64,000 nucleotides of DNA. It comes from Planctomycetota bacterium (GTDB lineage Bacteria; Planctomycetota; UBA1135; GCA-002748355). The translations under genes and the position numbers were made by a program. Shown here in pieces: positions 48,241 through 56,884 of this stretch. Below the pieces are notes generated by a model. It searched no databases and was not told where the DNA came from. It worked only from the letters and a program-made list of their open reading frames with translations. Numbering within the stretch: position 1 is the stretch's first letter; the number at the start of each line of letters is the position of its first letter. The stretch is from contig JACKHW010000001.1 of the NCBI GenBank assembly GCA_020638795.1, positions 744,001 to 808,000 of the forward strand. The letters run 5' to 3'.

Positions 48241-50778
48241 TCACCGAACCGTCGCGTACCGCTCGAGTTCGACCTGCAGCTCCGCCTCGCTCCCCGGTAG
48301 CGCGCTCATCGCCAAGCGAATGGTCTGCTCCGCGGCGGCGCGATTCCCGAGTTGCGCCCAGCAATACGCCACGAACTTCCACGGATTGGCCTCACGACCG
48401 CGGCACGCATACAACGCTTCGAGGCCCGCGTGCATCGCGGCTACCGGGTCGCGAACGCGCTCGGGCGATGGCTCTTCGAGATACAGCGCTCCGAGTTGGA
48501 TCCACCCCTGGTGGTCCTGCGGACACACGGTCGTCCAGCGTTTGCGTTCAGCGATCTGGAGCGCGATGTCCTTGCCGCGACGAGCGGCGGCGATCAGGTT
48601 GGCATGCGCTTGCCGATGCATCGGGTCGATGGCGATCGATGCGCGAAACTGCTCGATGGCTTCCGCGAGTCGATCGGCACGCATCCACGCGAGCCCGAGA
48701 TTGCAGTGCGCGTCAGCCATGCTCGGATCGAGTTCGATCGCGAGTCGGTAGAGCCGGATGGTTTCGTCGATGTCGTCGGTCTCCGAGAGTTCGGTGCCGA
48801 GGTTATAGGCAGCGCCTGCGTCTTTCGGGTCGAGTTCGAGAACGCGGCGCCACGCGGCGATGACCTCGGTGCGATCCGGCGCGATATCGAGGCATTCGGC
48901 CAGGGCTCGTTGTGCCGTGGCGTTGTTCGGCAGCTGTGCACCGAGCTTGCGGGCTTCTCGTAATGCTGCATCGGTTTGCTTCACGGTCCGCAACACGCAC
49001 ACGAGTTGAAAGCGCGCGGTCGCGTCGTCGTCGTGGGTCGCGAGATACTGCCGTAGGAGCTCGGCGCCGCGCGGCGGATCTTCGATGGAGACGGCGGCGG
49101 CAATCGCGTGTCGAGCACCGTCGTCGGATGGCCAGAGTCGTTCGAGGACGGCAGCAGCTCGGCGCGCTTGTGGTGCATTGCGCGCGGAGCACGCTGCGTA
49201 GACGAGTTGTTCGTAATAGGCGAGGCGGGGTCGTGGGGTCAGGCGCGACGCGAGGTCGATCAGGTCTGCGGCTTGGCGCAACGCCGGGATTTGCGCGTCT
49301 TCGGTGAAGCCGATTCCTTTCGTCTCGGGATGCATCGCGCTCGCGAGCCCGACGAGGAGGGCTCCGAGTGCCGACTTCGGCGTGGAGCGCGTTTGGTCGT
49401 TCGTGAGCTGTGACTCGAGTTCCCGAAGCGACAGCGACTGCGCGAGCGCGGCACGATGTCCTCGCAAGCTCGCGACGCTGGCTTCGTTGCCGTGATCACG
49501 GAGTTCCAAGAGCGCGAGACAACCGATCGCATCGGGCTGCAGAGCGTCGAACTCGAGGACGCGCGCACAGCGATCGTGCACGACGGCCGACCCCTCGAGC
49601 GAAAGAAGGCCGCGAAACGCTTCGGCCACGAATGCTTCGATCGTCTCGCTTCGCAGGCGCTCCTCGGTTGCGCGCCACACGGGTGCCTTCGTGATCAAAT
49701 ACGTCGCGAGTCCGCCAAGCGTCGGCAACAGGATCGCGAGCGCCGTGACGAGCGTCGCCCGCATCGGTTCTCGCCTTGCCCACTTGCGTGCTCGTCCGAG
49801 CGCGGTCGACGGCTTCGCGACGGTCGGTCGGCCGCTTCGGTAGGCGCGCAGATCGTCGGCCAACGCCTCCGCACTCTGGTAACGATGCACCGGATCTTTC
49901 TGGATCGCGCGCATCACGACTGCCGAGAGCTCGAGAGGAACACGCGGTGTTCTTCGGTGCGGCTCGATCGGATCGTGGCGCCTCACGGCGTCGAGGATCG
50001 CGGCATCGCTCGGTCCGTCGAACGCGCGCCGTCCTGTCAGCGCTTCGTAGAGTGTCGTCCCGAGGCTGAAGACGTCGCTACGTGCGTCGACGGGTTTTCC
50101 TTCGACTTGTTCGGGCGAGCTGTAGCCGGGAGTGCCGGCAAAGGCGCCACTGCGCGTGAGGGACGGTAGACTGTCCGACCGAGCGAGCCCGAAATCACTC
50201 AGGACCGGCGTACCATCCGCGCGCAGCAGGATGTTGGACGGCTTGACGTCGCGATGCACGATGCCTTCGTGATGCGCGATGTCGAGAGCATCGGCGACCT
50301 GGATTCCGATGTTCACGATGTCGTCGATAGCGAGTCGTTGGCTGCCCAGTGGCTGTCCATCGACGTATTCCATCGCGATGTAGTGCGTCCCATCGACGTC
50401 GCCGACTGCGATCACCTTGACGATGTTCGGATGATCGAGGCGACTGGCAGCCAACGCCTCGCGCTTGAAGCGCGCGATGGACGCCGCATCGCGTAGCGGA
50501 TCCTCGGGAAGGAGCTTCAACGCGACGTCGCGGTCGAGCGACTTCTGGCGCGCGAGCCAGACGACTCCCATGCCGCCGCGACCGAGTTCGCGAACGAGGT
50601 CGAAGTCGCCGAAGCTCCTTCCATCGAGCTCGATCGAAGCGTCGGCGTCACCCGACAGCATCGGCTCGAGGAGATCCCGTAGGTCCGGGTGCGCGTCCAA
50701 GAGGTCTTGGGGCGCCGTACCGTCCGACCTGTGCTCGAGCCAGACCTGCACGGCGAGTTCGAGTCGCGACTTGGTCAC
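48241..50778 (-). CDS. Membrane Ser/Thr kinase with C-terminal TPR domain
   Basis: 845 residues from GTG 50778, which overlaps the stop of the sigma-factor gene as GTGA (50775-50778). A short helical leader (LELAVQVWLEHRSDGTAPQD) precedes the kinase domain (57-320): LGRGGMGVVWLAR, VALK Lys88, IVHRDVKPSNILL (Asp177, Lys179), DFG 195-197 and SSPEQ. One membrane helix (ATLVTALAILLPTLGGLATY) follows. The C-terminal ~480 residues contain TPRs, clearest at DAGAAYNLGTELSETDDIDE, TIRLYRLAIELDPSMADAHC and EAIEQFRASIAIDP. All catalytic residues are intact. Coupling to the ECF gene suggests sigma-factor control by phosphorylation (inference). Confidence 0.92.
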   Translation of the reverse strand: MTKSRLELAVQVWLEHRSDGTAPQDLLDAHPDLRDLLEPMLSGDADASIELDGRSFGDFDLVRELGRGGMGVVWLARQKSLDRDVALKLLPEDPLRDAASIARFKREALAASRLDHPNIVKVIAVGDVDGTHYIAMEYVDGQPLGSQRLAIDDIVNIGIQVADALDIAHHEGIVHRDVKPSNILLRADGTPVLSDFGLARSDSLPSLTRSGAFAGTPGYSSPEQVEGKPVDARSDVFSLGTTLYEALTGRRAFDGPSDAAILDAVRRHDPIEPHRRTPRVPLELSAVVMRAIQKDPVHRYQSAEALADDLRAYRSGRPTVAKPSTALGRARKWARREPMRATLVTALAILLPTLGGLATYLITKAPVWRATEERLRSETIEAFVAEAFRGLLSLEGSAVVHDRCARVLEFDALQPDAIGCLALLELRDHGNEASVASLRGHRAALAQSLSLRELESQLTNDQTRSTPKSALGALLVGLASAMHPETKGIGFTEDAQIPALRQAADLIDLASRLTPRPRLAYYEQLVYAACSARNAPQARRAAAVLERLWPSDDGARHAIAAAVSIEDPPRGAELLRQYLATHDDDATARFQLVCVLRTVKQTDAALREARKLGAQLPNNATAQRALAECLDIAPDRTEVIAAWRRVLELDPKDAGAAYNLGTELSETDDIDETIRLYRLAIELDPSMADAHCNLGLAWMRADRLAEAIEQFRASIAIDPMHRQAHANLIAAARRGKDIALQIAERKRWTTVCPQDHQGWIQLGALYLEEPSPERVRDPVAAMHAGLEALYACRGREANPWKFVAYCWAQLGNRAAAEQTIRLAMSALPGSEAELQVELERYATVR

Positions 50779-51422
50779 TGCGGTTCGACCTCGCCAATCG
50801 ATCGAAGCACTCGTGCCGCACGCCCGTCCTGGAGTTCGACGATCTTGTCGCGGAGTTTCGGCAACGCGCGAGCGAAGCGCATTTGCGCGGTCGAGACCGT
50901 GGTGTTCATACGTGCTGCGACTTCTTTGAACGGCAATTCGTCGATCGCGCGCAGGACGAGCACGCGACGGTCGTCCGGGTCGAGTAGTTCGAGCGCGAGC
51001 GCCATCCATGCTCGCGTTTCGTTCGTTTGTGCCGCTTCGCTCGGCCGGGTCACGGAACGCAGCGACGGATCGAGGACGATCGCGCTTCCCGTGGCAAGTC
51101 GTTCTTGTCGCTTCAAGTCACGCTTCTGGGCGCCATGCCACTTGATGCGATCGCGCAGGGTGTTCTCGACAATACGAGAAAGCAGCGCGCGGAAGCACGC
51201 TTCGTCCTCGACGACGAACTTCGGCCCGCTGCGCAGCGCATCGAGTGCCGCATCGTGAACGTAGTCTTGCGTGTCGCCGACGCGACGCAACAAGCCGCCG
51301 AGTCGACGCGAGACGTGGGCCCGGAGCCATGGCAACGTCGCGGTGAGGAGTTCGCCCAGCGCCGTGTTGTCGCCGTCGTTCCAGCGCTGCAGCAACTCCG
51401 CGACGTCCGTCGGTCTCTTCAT
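50775..51422 (-). CDS. ECF-family sigma factor, coupled to kinase
   Basis: 215 residues from ATG 51422; the open frame upstream is Arg/Pro-rich and out of character. Region 2 is VGDTQDYVHDAALDALRSGP, followed by FRALLSRIVENTLRDRIKWH. Region 4 is LDPDDRRVLVLRAIDELPFK, EVAARMNTTVSTAQMRFARA and LPKLRDKI. It belongs with ECF proteins encoded before planctomycete kinases. The last bases overlap the kinase start (GTGA), so the two are translated together. No anti-sigma factor is nearby. Confidence 0.9.
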   Translation of the reverse strand: MKRPTDVAELLQRWNDGDNTALGELLTATLPWLRAHVSRRLGGLLRRVGDTQDYVHDAALDALRSGPKFVVEDEACFRALLSRIVENTLRDRIKWHGAQKRDLKRQERLATGSAIVLDPSLRSVTRPSEAAQTNETRAWMALALELLDPDDRRVLVLRAIDELPFKEVAARMNTTVSTAQMRFARALPKLRDKIVELQDGRAARVLRSIGEVEPQ

Positions 51423-51589
51423 GACCGCCCGATTGTAGTCGGGGGACAAGGGCAGGCTCCATCCAGGTCGAGCATGGGCTGGACCGTCGATGCGCCACGT
51501 GGCCTCGTCGAGGGGCATGTGAACCAGGAGTGCCATCGCCGCTCGTTCCACGCATTGCTGCCGTGGCCTCCGGTGACCCGTGTGCCGTA

Positions 51590-53416
51590 TCAGCGGACGT
51601 TGACCGTCAAGGACTTGGGAGACAAGCCGATGAACGTCGTCGTTGCGGCATCGAACCAGAGCGCGGCGAAGTCGACATTCGAACTCTGGATCGGATTGAG
51701 CCAGCTTCCGCCGAGCATCGTGAATGTCGAGCCCTGCGGTGCCGTCGATTGCAAACCGACCGACCCGAAGAACACGCTTCCCTCGAGCATCAAGCCGACG
51801 TTGGTGCACACGTCCCAGTTGATCGGGAGCACGCCGAGAGGTGGGATCGGAATGCCCGGCGAGTTGCCGGAACAACTCCACACGAAGACGTACCCCGTTG
51901 TCGGAGTGACGGTTCGGCCGGTGATCTTGGCGCATATCGTGAGTTGATCCGGAATCTGAGCCGTGACGACGCGCTTCGACATCCCGATTCGGAAGCCTGG
52001 TGTCGTCTCCCATTTCGGAACGATGGAAACCGCGCTCCGATTGTTGTTCTCGTTGCTCTCGGCGACGGTATTGAACACGTCGGCGACGCCATGGACGTAC
52101 CAGGTGCGCTCTGCGCAAACGTCCTCCGGGATCGTGACCTGGATCGAGATCGGCGTACTTCCATTGCCCACGATGGCCGGTGTCGGGACCGCGGCAAGGA
52201 GCCAATCCTTCGTCGCATCCTGCAAGTTCGGGTCGCTACTCAGGTAGAAGTACGTGCTGCTCGCGTTCGCCGATTGCGTTCCACGATTGCGGACGGTGGT
52301 CACGAGCGAAATGGTCTCCCCTCGTGTCGGGTCGAGCTTGCCGAGTGTGACAGCGTCGACCGTCAAGTCGGGAGGCGTCGGCGCCGGCGTCACGTTGATC
52401 GTGCCGAGTCGCGCTGCGTTGTCGCCTTCGAACCGCTCGCCGAGTGCATTCGTCCAATCGATGATTCCGCCGACGTGATAGGTTCCGGCGGGCATCGATG
52501 CAGGAACGGTGACCGTGAACTCGTAGTAAGCCTCGCCGTGTGCAGACCACGCACCGGTGAACTGAACGTCCGCGATTCTCGTATCCCCGGTCGAGATGAT
52601 TTCGTTGGTGGACAGATACACGCCGAGCTTCGTCGAGGCTGCCTGGACGATCGTGTTGGACTGACTCTCGATGTAGATCGGGAAGCGGAACTGCGAGCCG
52701 GCCTGCACGGTCGTGCCGAACGGAATGCGCGTCGCTTGTCCGCTCGTGGTCGGTCGCCAGCACGTGGCCATCAGGTTGTAGGTCGTGCCAGAACCGAAGT
52801 ACAGCGCGCGGCAGCCGTTCTTGTCGTCTGCATGCGGAAGTTCTCCGGACGCACCCGTGTGCGAGATCCAAGATCGTTCGTAGATCGGATTCATTGTCGC
52901 CAAGAGCCCGGGCGTATGGTCGAGTCCGATGGCGTGTCCGCATTCGTGTTGTGCGACGGAACGGAAGTTGTACGGAGTGTACGAACGAGTTGCACAAGGG
53001 TCGGTCAAGCCGTTCGTCCACGGGTAGTCGACACGTGAATTGAAGACGATGTCGGCCTCGACCATGCTGCCGCCGGAGTAGCGGTAATACGTGATTCCGA
53101 GCCAGCCCTGCGTCGGTTGGTTGGACCACATCCATGTGTTGATACCGTCGTTGTTGACGAACGCGCTCGTCGTGTTGCGACGATATCCAGGCGTGAATCC
53201 GGTCGAGCCTATGTCGCGCCAGTCGGAGAGCGAGTATTGCGCGTTGGCGTCCCAGACCGAGTTGGCCGGGAACGACGTCGTGTTGAGGTCGGCGATGTAG
53301 TGGAAGCCGTTCGCGAAGGGCCAGCGCGGTGCACCCGGATAGACCGTGTACGCGGCGAGCGTCGCGAGCGACAGGCTGAGGCCGAGAATGACGAGTTTCT
53401 TCGATGGAGTGTTCAT
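51590..53416 (-). CDS. Secreted matrixin-type zinc metalloprotease with CARDB-like domain
   Basis: 608 residues from ATG 53416; the ATG at 53419 is in frame but only three bases from the GAGGAG site. A signal peptide (LVILGLSLSLATLAAYTVYP) leads to the protease domain. The zinc motif is HECGHAIGLDH (His157, Glu158, His161, His167), followed by a Met-turn ATMNPIY, the metzincin/matrixin signature. Beta-rich C-terminal domains follow: residues ~330-470 look like CARDB (PPDLTVDAVTLGKLDPTRGE, FNTVAESNENNNRSAV), and the end has a Cys pair and a planctomycete-type C-terminal block. It lies a few bases after the exported-partner gene. Confidence 0.88.
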   Translation of the reverse strand: MNTPSKKLVILGLSLSLATLAAYTVYPGAPRWPFANGFHYIADLNTTSFPANSVWDANAQYSLSDWRDIGSTGFTPGYRRNTTSAFVNNDGINTWMWSNQPTQGWLGITYYRYSGGSMVEADIVFNSRVDYPWTNGLTDPCATRSYTPYNFRSVAQHECGHAIGLDHTPGLLATMNPIYERSWISHTGASGELPHADDKNGCRALYFGSGTTYNLMATCWRPTTSGQATRIPFGTTVQAGSQFRFPIYIESQSNTIVQAASTKLGVYLSTNEIISTGDTRIADVQFTGAWSAHGEAYYEFTVTVPASMPAGTYHVGGIIDWTNALGERFEGDNAARLGTINVTPAPTPPDLTVDAVTLGKLDPTRGETISLVTTVRNRGTQSANASSTYFYLSSDPNLQDATKDWLLAAVPTPAIVGNGSTPISIQVTIPEDVCAERTWYVHGVADVFNTVAESNENNNRSAVSIVPKWETTPGFRIGMSKRVVTAQIPDQLTICAKITGRTVTPTTGYVFVWSCSGNSPGIPIPPLGVLPINWDVCTNVGLMLEGSVFFGSVGLQSTAPQGSTFTMLGGSWLNPIQSSNVDFAALWFDAATTTFIGLSPKSLTVNVR

Positions 53417-53426
53417 CATGGTCTCC

Positions 53427-54287
53427 TCAGCGCACGTTCGCTGCCGCACGGAGCAATTCGGAAACGGTCATGCGAACACCGCGGTCCTCCGCCTTCGCGA
53501 GCACGATAGGGCTCGCGTCCTCGGTCACGGATCGCGCTGGCTGCACGATCGACGAAGTCGAAGGAGGCGATGCTGCATCGGAGCTCTTCGCGTTCGCTGT
53601 CTGCGGACTCGGGAGCTGTGGTACCGGCTTCTTCGCGAGGCTCTCGCGGGCCCGTGACTGCTTCGCCACGAGTTCGCGTTCGAAGGCGTCGACATCTTTG
53701 CGCGCTGGCACGAAGGTCGAGTCGACTCGTGTGATCTTCGGCGCGATCTGGGTATGTGCTGCGTGCTCAGTCGACGTTTCGTCCTCGCCACGGAAGACGA
53801 AGCGATCGTTCTTGATGCCGATCAGCTCGAGCCCTGCGTGGTTGCGCAGTACATCACGCCCGTTGACCTGCGTGATCTCGAAGAGACCTTGGTAGAAGCC
53901 GACGATCGGCGAGACGTGCTTTCCGTTGCCGCTCACGTGCAACAAATAGCGCTTGCCGACAGTGAGCCGCGGCATGTCCGCGATGCGAATCGTGTCACCA
54001 CCGACCGTCCCGCCATCGAAGCGCAGCCGCAACGTCGCACCGCGGATCTTGCCTTTCTGTACCGTCAAGTTGGCGACGTCGACGTACGTGCGGATCGTGC
54101 CCTCGTCCCAGCGACACGTGGAGGCCGTCACCGTTCCGATCGCGATGAACTCCGACTCCCGAACGATGTCCGTATAGAACATCGGCGGCACGATCGTCGG
54201 TGCCGCAGAACGCACGGGAACGGGAGGGAGAGGGGGACTGAGCAAATTGGTGAGTGCCAGCAGGGGCACGGCAAGGATCGCTGCCAT
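53427..54287 (-). CDS. Exported protein cotranscribed with the metalloprotease
   Basis: 286 residues. An N-terminal hydrophobic signal (AAILAVPLLALTNLL) is followed by a beta-rich domain at about 35-165: YTDIVRESEFIAIGTVTAST, RIADMPRLTVGKRYLLHVSG and VGFYQGLFEITQVNGRDVLR. A Lys/Pro/Ser-rich flexible C-terminal third ends in MTVSELLRAAANVR. The domain pattern is that seen in small exported proteins encoded beside matrixins; I cannot name a family. The gene stops 7-10 bases before the protease start, so the two form an operon. A propeptide-like or inhibitor role is possible but unproven. Confidence 0.7.
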   Translation of the reverse strand: MAAILAVPLLALTNLLSPPLPPVPVRSAAPTIVPPMFYTDIVRESEFIAIGTVTASTCRWDEGTIRTYVDVANLTVQKGKIRGATLRLRFDGGTVGGDTIRIADMPRLTVGKRYLLHVSGNGKHVSPIVGFYQGLFEITQVNGRDVLRNHAGLELIGIKNDRFVFRGEDETSTEHAAHTQIAPKITRVDSTFVPARKDVDAFERELVAKQSRARESLAKKPVPQLPSPQTANAKSSDAASPPSTSSIVQPARSVTEDASPIVLAKAEDRGVRMTVSELLRAAANVR

Positions 54288-54657
54288 CGAGGCTCCTCGT
54301 GGTGTGGACGCCGGTGGCGACGTGCCGCCCGACGAACAAGGAGCGAAAAGCCGAGGGCGGGTACCACATCCGGAGATCGAAAATCTCCGGGTTGCGGGGA
54401 ATGGCCTCGCCGACGCTCAGTCGCGACCGACCACCGTGACCGCGAGCGTCAGCGTGATGGCGCCATCAGGTCTCGCTGTCGACCGGTATGAACTTCGACG
54501 CATCCAGCGAGCCGGCAAACGCGACGCGGCGCGCATGAACGTATCGCCAGGTCAGGGTCGTGGAGGAATCTTCGCTTTGCGTGACGGAAGCCGCCCTGCA
54601 CGCGCGCTTGGATGTCAGATTCGCGCGCCTGCCCCCTCTCATCCCTCGGAGAACTCT
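54288..54657. other. Divergent intergenic region with one strong hairpin
   Basis: These 370 bases separate the metalloprotease operon (minus) from the ELWVSDGT-repeat gene (plus). The 8-bp perfect inverted repeat CCGGAGAT/ATCTCCGG at 54370-54377 and 54383-54390, with a 5-base loop, is the only clear structure. Open frames here look non-coding. Confidence 0.5.
54370..54390. promoter_or_regulatory. Inverted repeat in the divergent gap
   Basis: CCGGAGAT (54370-54377), loop CGAAA, ATCTCCGG (54383-54390). The perfect palindrome sits between two divergent starts, 83 bases from the minus-strand start and about 270 from the plus-strand start. It is a candidate operator or leader hairpin for the minus-strand operon. 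Confidence 0.4.
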
Positions 54658-56427
54658 ATGGACCCACGCAAGCTCTCGTCGTCCCTCGTCCTCTTCGTCC
54701 TAGTCTCGAGCCTGTCCGGCGCCGGATCGATCGCCCAGACCGCAGTTCGGGTGTGCCCATCCATGTCTCCGAATCCCGCCTACATGACCTCCTTGGGGGG
54801 AAAAGCCCTGATCTTCTACGGCTGGAACGAGACCACCGGAGGCGAGCCGTACATCTGGACGCGGGCGGGCGGCTGCCAGCTGCTCGGGGACTTCTTCCCC
54901 GGGCCGAGCGGCTCGGAGGCGCAGCAGTTCGGAACGGCGGCCGACCGCGCCTTCTTCCCGCTCACGCTCCCGGCAAAGGGCAGGCAGCTTGGCATCTATG
55001 ACGGAAAGACCGTGTCGGTCTTCGACATCAATAAAAACGGAGCCGGTCTACCTGCGCAGTTCACGGCATGTGACAACCTCATGTTCTTCACCGCCTACTC
55101 ATCGCTGAACGACATCGAGCTGTGGGTGGCGGAGCCCCGAGGATCGATCTTCCGCTTGGCGGACATCTACCCGGGGCCGTTCGGCTCGTTTCCGGAGAAC
55201 CTGACCTGCTTCAAGGGTCGCTTGTATTTCAATGCCGTGGACCCGGTGGTTGGACGAGAGCTCTGGGTCTCGGACGGCACTGCCGCGGGTACCCGTCTTG
55301 TCAAAGACATTCGCAACCCTGGCGACTCGAGGCCGCATTCGCTGGCCCCGTGCACGACCGCCGCCGGCAAGGAGCTGCTGTTCATGTCCGCGAACACGGA
55401 CCTGGGCTACGAGCTGTTCGTCTTTGATGGTTTGGACGTGACACTGGTCAAGGACATCCGACCCGGTGCGTCGGCCAGCAATCCGCAGCACACGGTCTCC
55501 TGCAACGGGCGCGTGTTCTTCTTCGCTGACGACGGCCAGAACGGCGTCGAGCCGTGGGTCTCGGATGGCACCGCTGCCGGCACGACCCTTCTCAGGGATA
55601 TCAATCCCGGCACGGCCGGCAGCACTGGCGGTCCGATTGTCTGTTGCGGCGACAAGGTGTTCTTCCGGGCAACCGACGGCATTGCCGGCGTCGAGCTCTG
55701 GTGCAGCGATGGAACCGGGAGCGGCACCGTCATGGTCAAGGACATCCGCCCCGGTGCGGGGAACAGCCTGCCGAATTGGCTGACTGCGGTCGGCAACCTG
55801 CTCTACTTCACGGCCGACGATGGAACATACGGAACCGAGCTCTGGGTCAGTGATGGGACTCTCGCAGGTACCCGACTGGTCTCTGACATCAACCCTGGTG
55901 CGAGTTCTTCGTCGCCGTTTTCTCTCGCGGTGTGTGACGGCGAGCTGTTCATGAGCGCGAATCACGACACCTACGGCCGGGAGCTGTGGAAGATCGTGAG
56001 TCCGGGATCGATGGTCGAGGCGATCGGGCAGGGCTGCGGAGGAATCCGCCTGGAGGCGACTCCGGCGTCGATCGGCAACACTTTCGTTCTGACCGGAGCC
56101 TGCGCGCCGACTGGTACGATCAATCCGACACCGCCGCACGACGGCTACCTCGGCGTCACCTACCTGATGTTGTCGTCGCAGCCTGGCTTCCTCTTCCATG
56201 ATCCCGCGCTCCTCTCCAACCGGTGCTGGTCGTGGTCGTTCCTGCTCACCGGCACCCTCCTCGTGGACGCAGTGACCCTGACCGAACGCTGGAGCCGCGG
56301 GCCGATGTCAATTCCGAACGTCCCTTCCCTCAAGGGCGCGCAGCTGCACTACCAGACGATGTACCTGGATCTGAAGACGATCCTGCCGCTACGCACGAGC
56401 AACGTCGTGCAGCTGACGATCGGCTGA
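54658..56427 (+). CDS. Secreted protein with ELWVSDGT-AGT repeats
   Basis: 589 residues from ATG 54658 (MDPRKLSSSLVLFVLVSSLS). A signal peptide ends near SIAQTAVR. The body has about seven repeats of the type GRELWVSDGTAAGTRLVKDI followed by RPGASASNPQ-like turns and GRVFFFADDGQNGVEPWVSD, a beta-propeller-like pattern of secreted bacterial proteins. The end carries a separate domain starting AIGQGCGGIRLEATPASIGN, a C-terminal block shared by secreted proteins in this group of planctomycetes. Function is unknown; a cell-surface or extracellular role is likely. It stands alone. Confidence 0.85.
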   Translation: MDPRKLSSSLVLFVLVSSLSGAGSIAQTAVRVCPSMSPNPAYMTSLGGKALIFYGWNETTGGEPYIWTRAGGCQLLGDFFPGPSGSEAQQFGTAADRAFFPLTLPAKGRQLGIYDGKTVSVFDINKNGAGLPAQFTACDNLMFFTAYSSLNDIELWVAEPRGSIFRLADIYPGPFGSFPENLTCFKGRLYFNAVDPVVGRELWVSDGTAAGTRLVKDIRNPGDSRPHSLAPCTTAAGKELLFMSANTDLGYELFVFDGLDVTLVKDIRPGASASNPQHTVSCNGRVFFFADDGQNGVEPWVSDGTAAGTTLLRDINPGTAGSTGGPIVCCGDKVFFRATDGIAGVELWCSDGTGSGTVMVKDIRPGAGNSLPNWLTAVGNLLYFTADDGTYGTELWVSDGTLAGTRLVSDINPGASSSSPFSLAVCDGELFMSANHDTYGRELWKIVSPGSMVEAIGQGCGGIRLEATPASIGNTFVLTGACAPTGTINPTPPHDGYLGVTYLMLSSQPGFLFHDPALLSNRCWSWSFLLTGTLLVDAVTLTERWSRGPMSIPNVPSLKGAQLHYQTMYLDLKTILPLRTSNVVQLTIG

Positions 56428-56534
56428 GATGTCGACGCATACCGGAGTCATTCGAGCGTCATGCTCCGCCTGAGAATCCGGTCTCCGAACTCCGGCTCGG
56501 CGCTTCGCGCTGATGGACGCAGGAGAGTTCGACG

Positions 56535-56792
56535 GTGTGCTCGGGTTTCCGGCTCGCGTTCGAACCGGATCCTGACGGCGAGGGCACCGTGTCGACCGAG
56601 AGCCGCCGCCGGGACGTCGTGCACGGACGATTGCGAGAACGCATCACGATCGGGTCGCTCACGATGGTGGACGTGCCCGTGATCGCGGGTCGCGGCGCGA
56701 CGTGGCTGCTCGGCGGTGCCTTCCTGAAAGACCACGTAACGACGTTCGACCAGGAGTCGCGTGCCGTGCGCTTTCGGCGTACATCGAACTGA
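56535..56792 (+). pseudogene. C-terminal remnant of a retropepsin-like aspartyl protease
   Basis: The last ~85 codons of an open frame ending at 56792 read ITIGSLTMVDVPVIAGRGAT then WLLGGAFLKDHVTTFDQESR AVRF. This matches the C-terminal end of retropepsin-like/aspartyl protease domains, where an L-G-x-x-F-L segment is followed by a strand like V-T-x-D. The N-terminal half with the D-T/S-G active site is absent in this frame. A second frame nearby (56516-56560) reads DAGEFDGVLGFPARV, possibly the missing flap region. The gap 56428-56884 holds no other gene. Confidence 0.5.
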
Positions 56793-56884
56793 CGAGATCT
56801 CGTAAGCTGACGTCGTTCGACGGACATCGTCCCTCGGCGCGAACCTCGTTTCCGGAGCCGCGCGCACGCGACAAGACCGAATTC

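Noticed and set aside
51423..52205. N-terminal extension of the ECF gene into the metalloprotease region
   Set aside because: It is antisense to the metalloprotease frame and rich in Arg/His/Asp. ATG 51422 gives a normal-length sigma factor.
54247..54657. In-frame plus-strand extension upstream of the ELWVSDGT-repeat gene
   Set aside because: The signal peptide begins at ATG 54658. The extension overlaps the divergent gene and is low-complexity Arg/Pro.
56702..56884. Upstream in-frame extension of the kinase-FGE-hydrolase gene
   Set aside because: The extension is Arg/Pro-rich and overlaps the aspartyl-protease remnant. ATG 56885 starts directly before the kinase domain.
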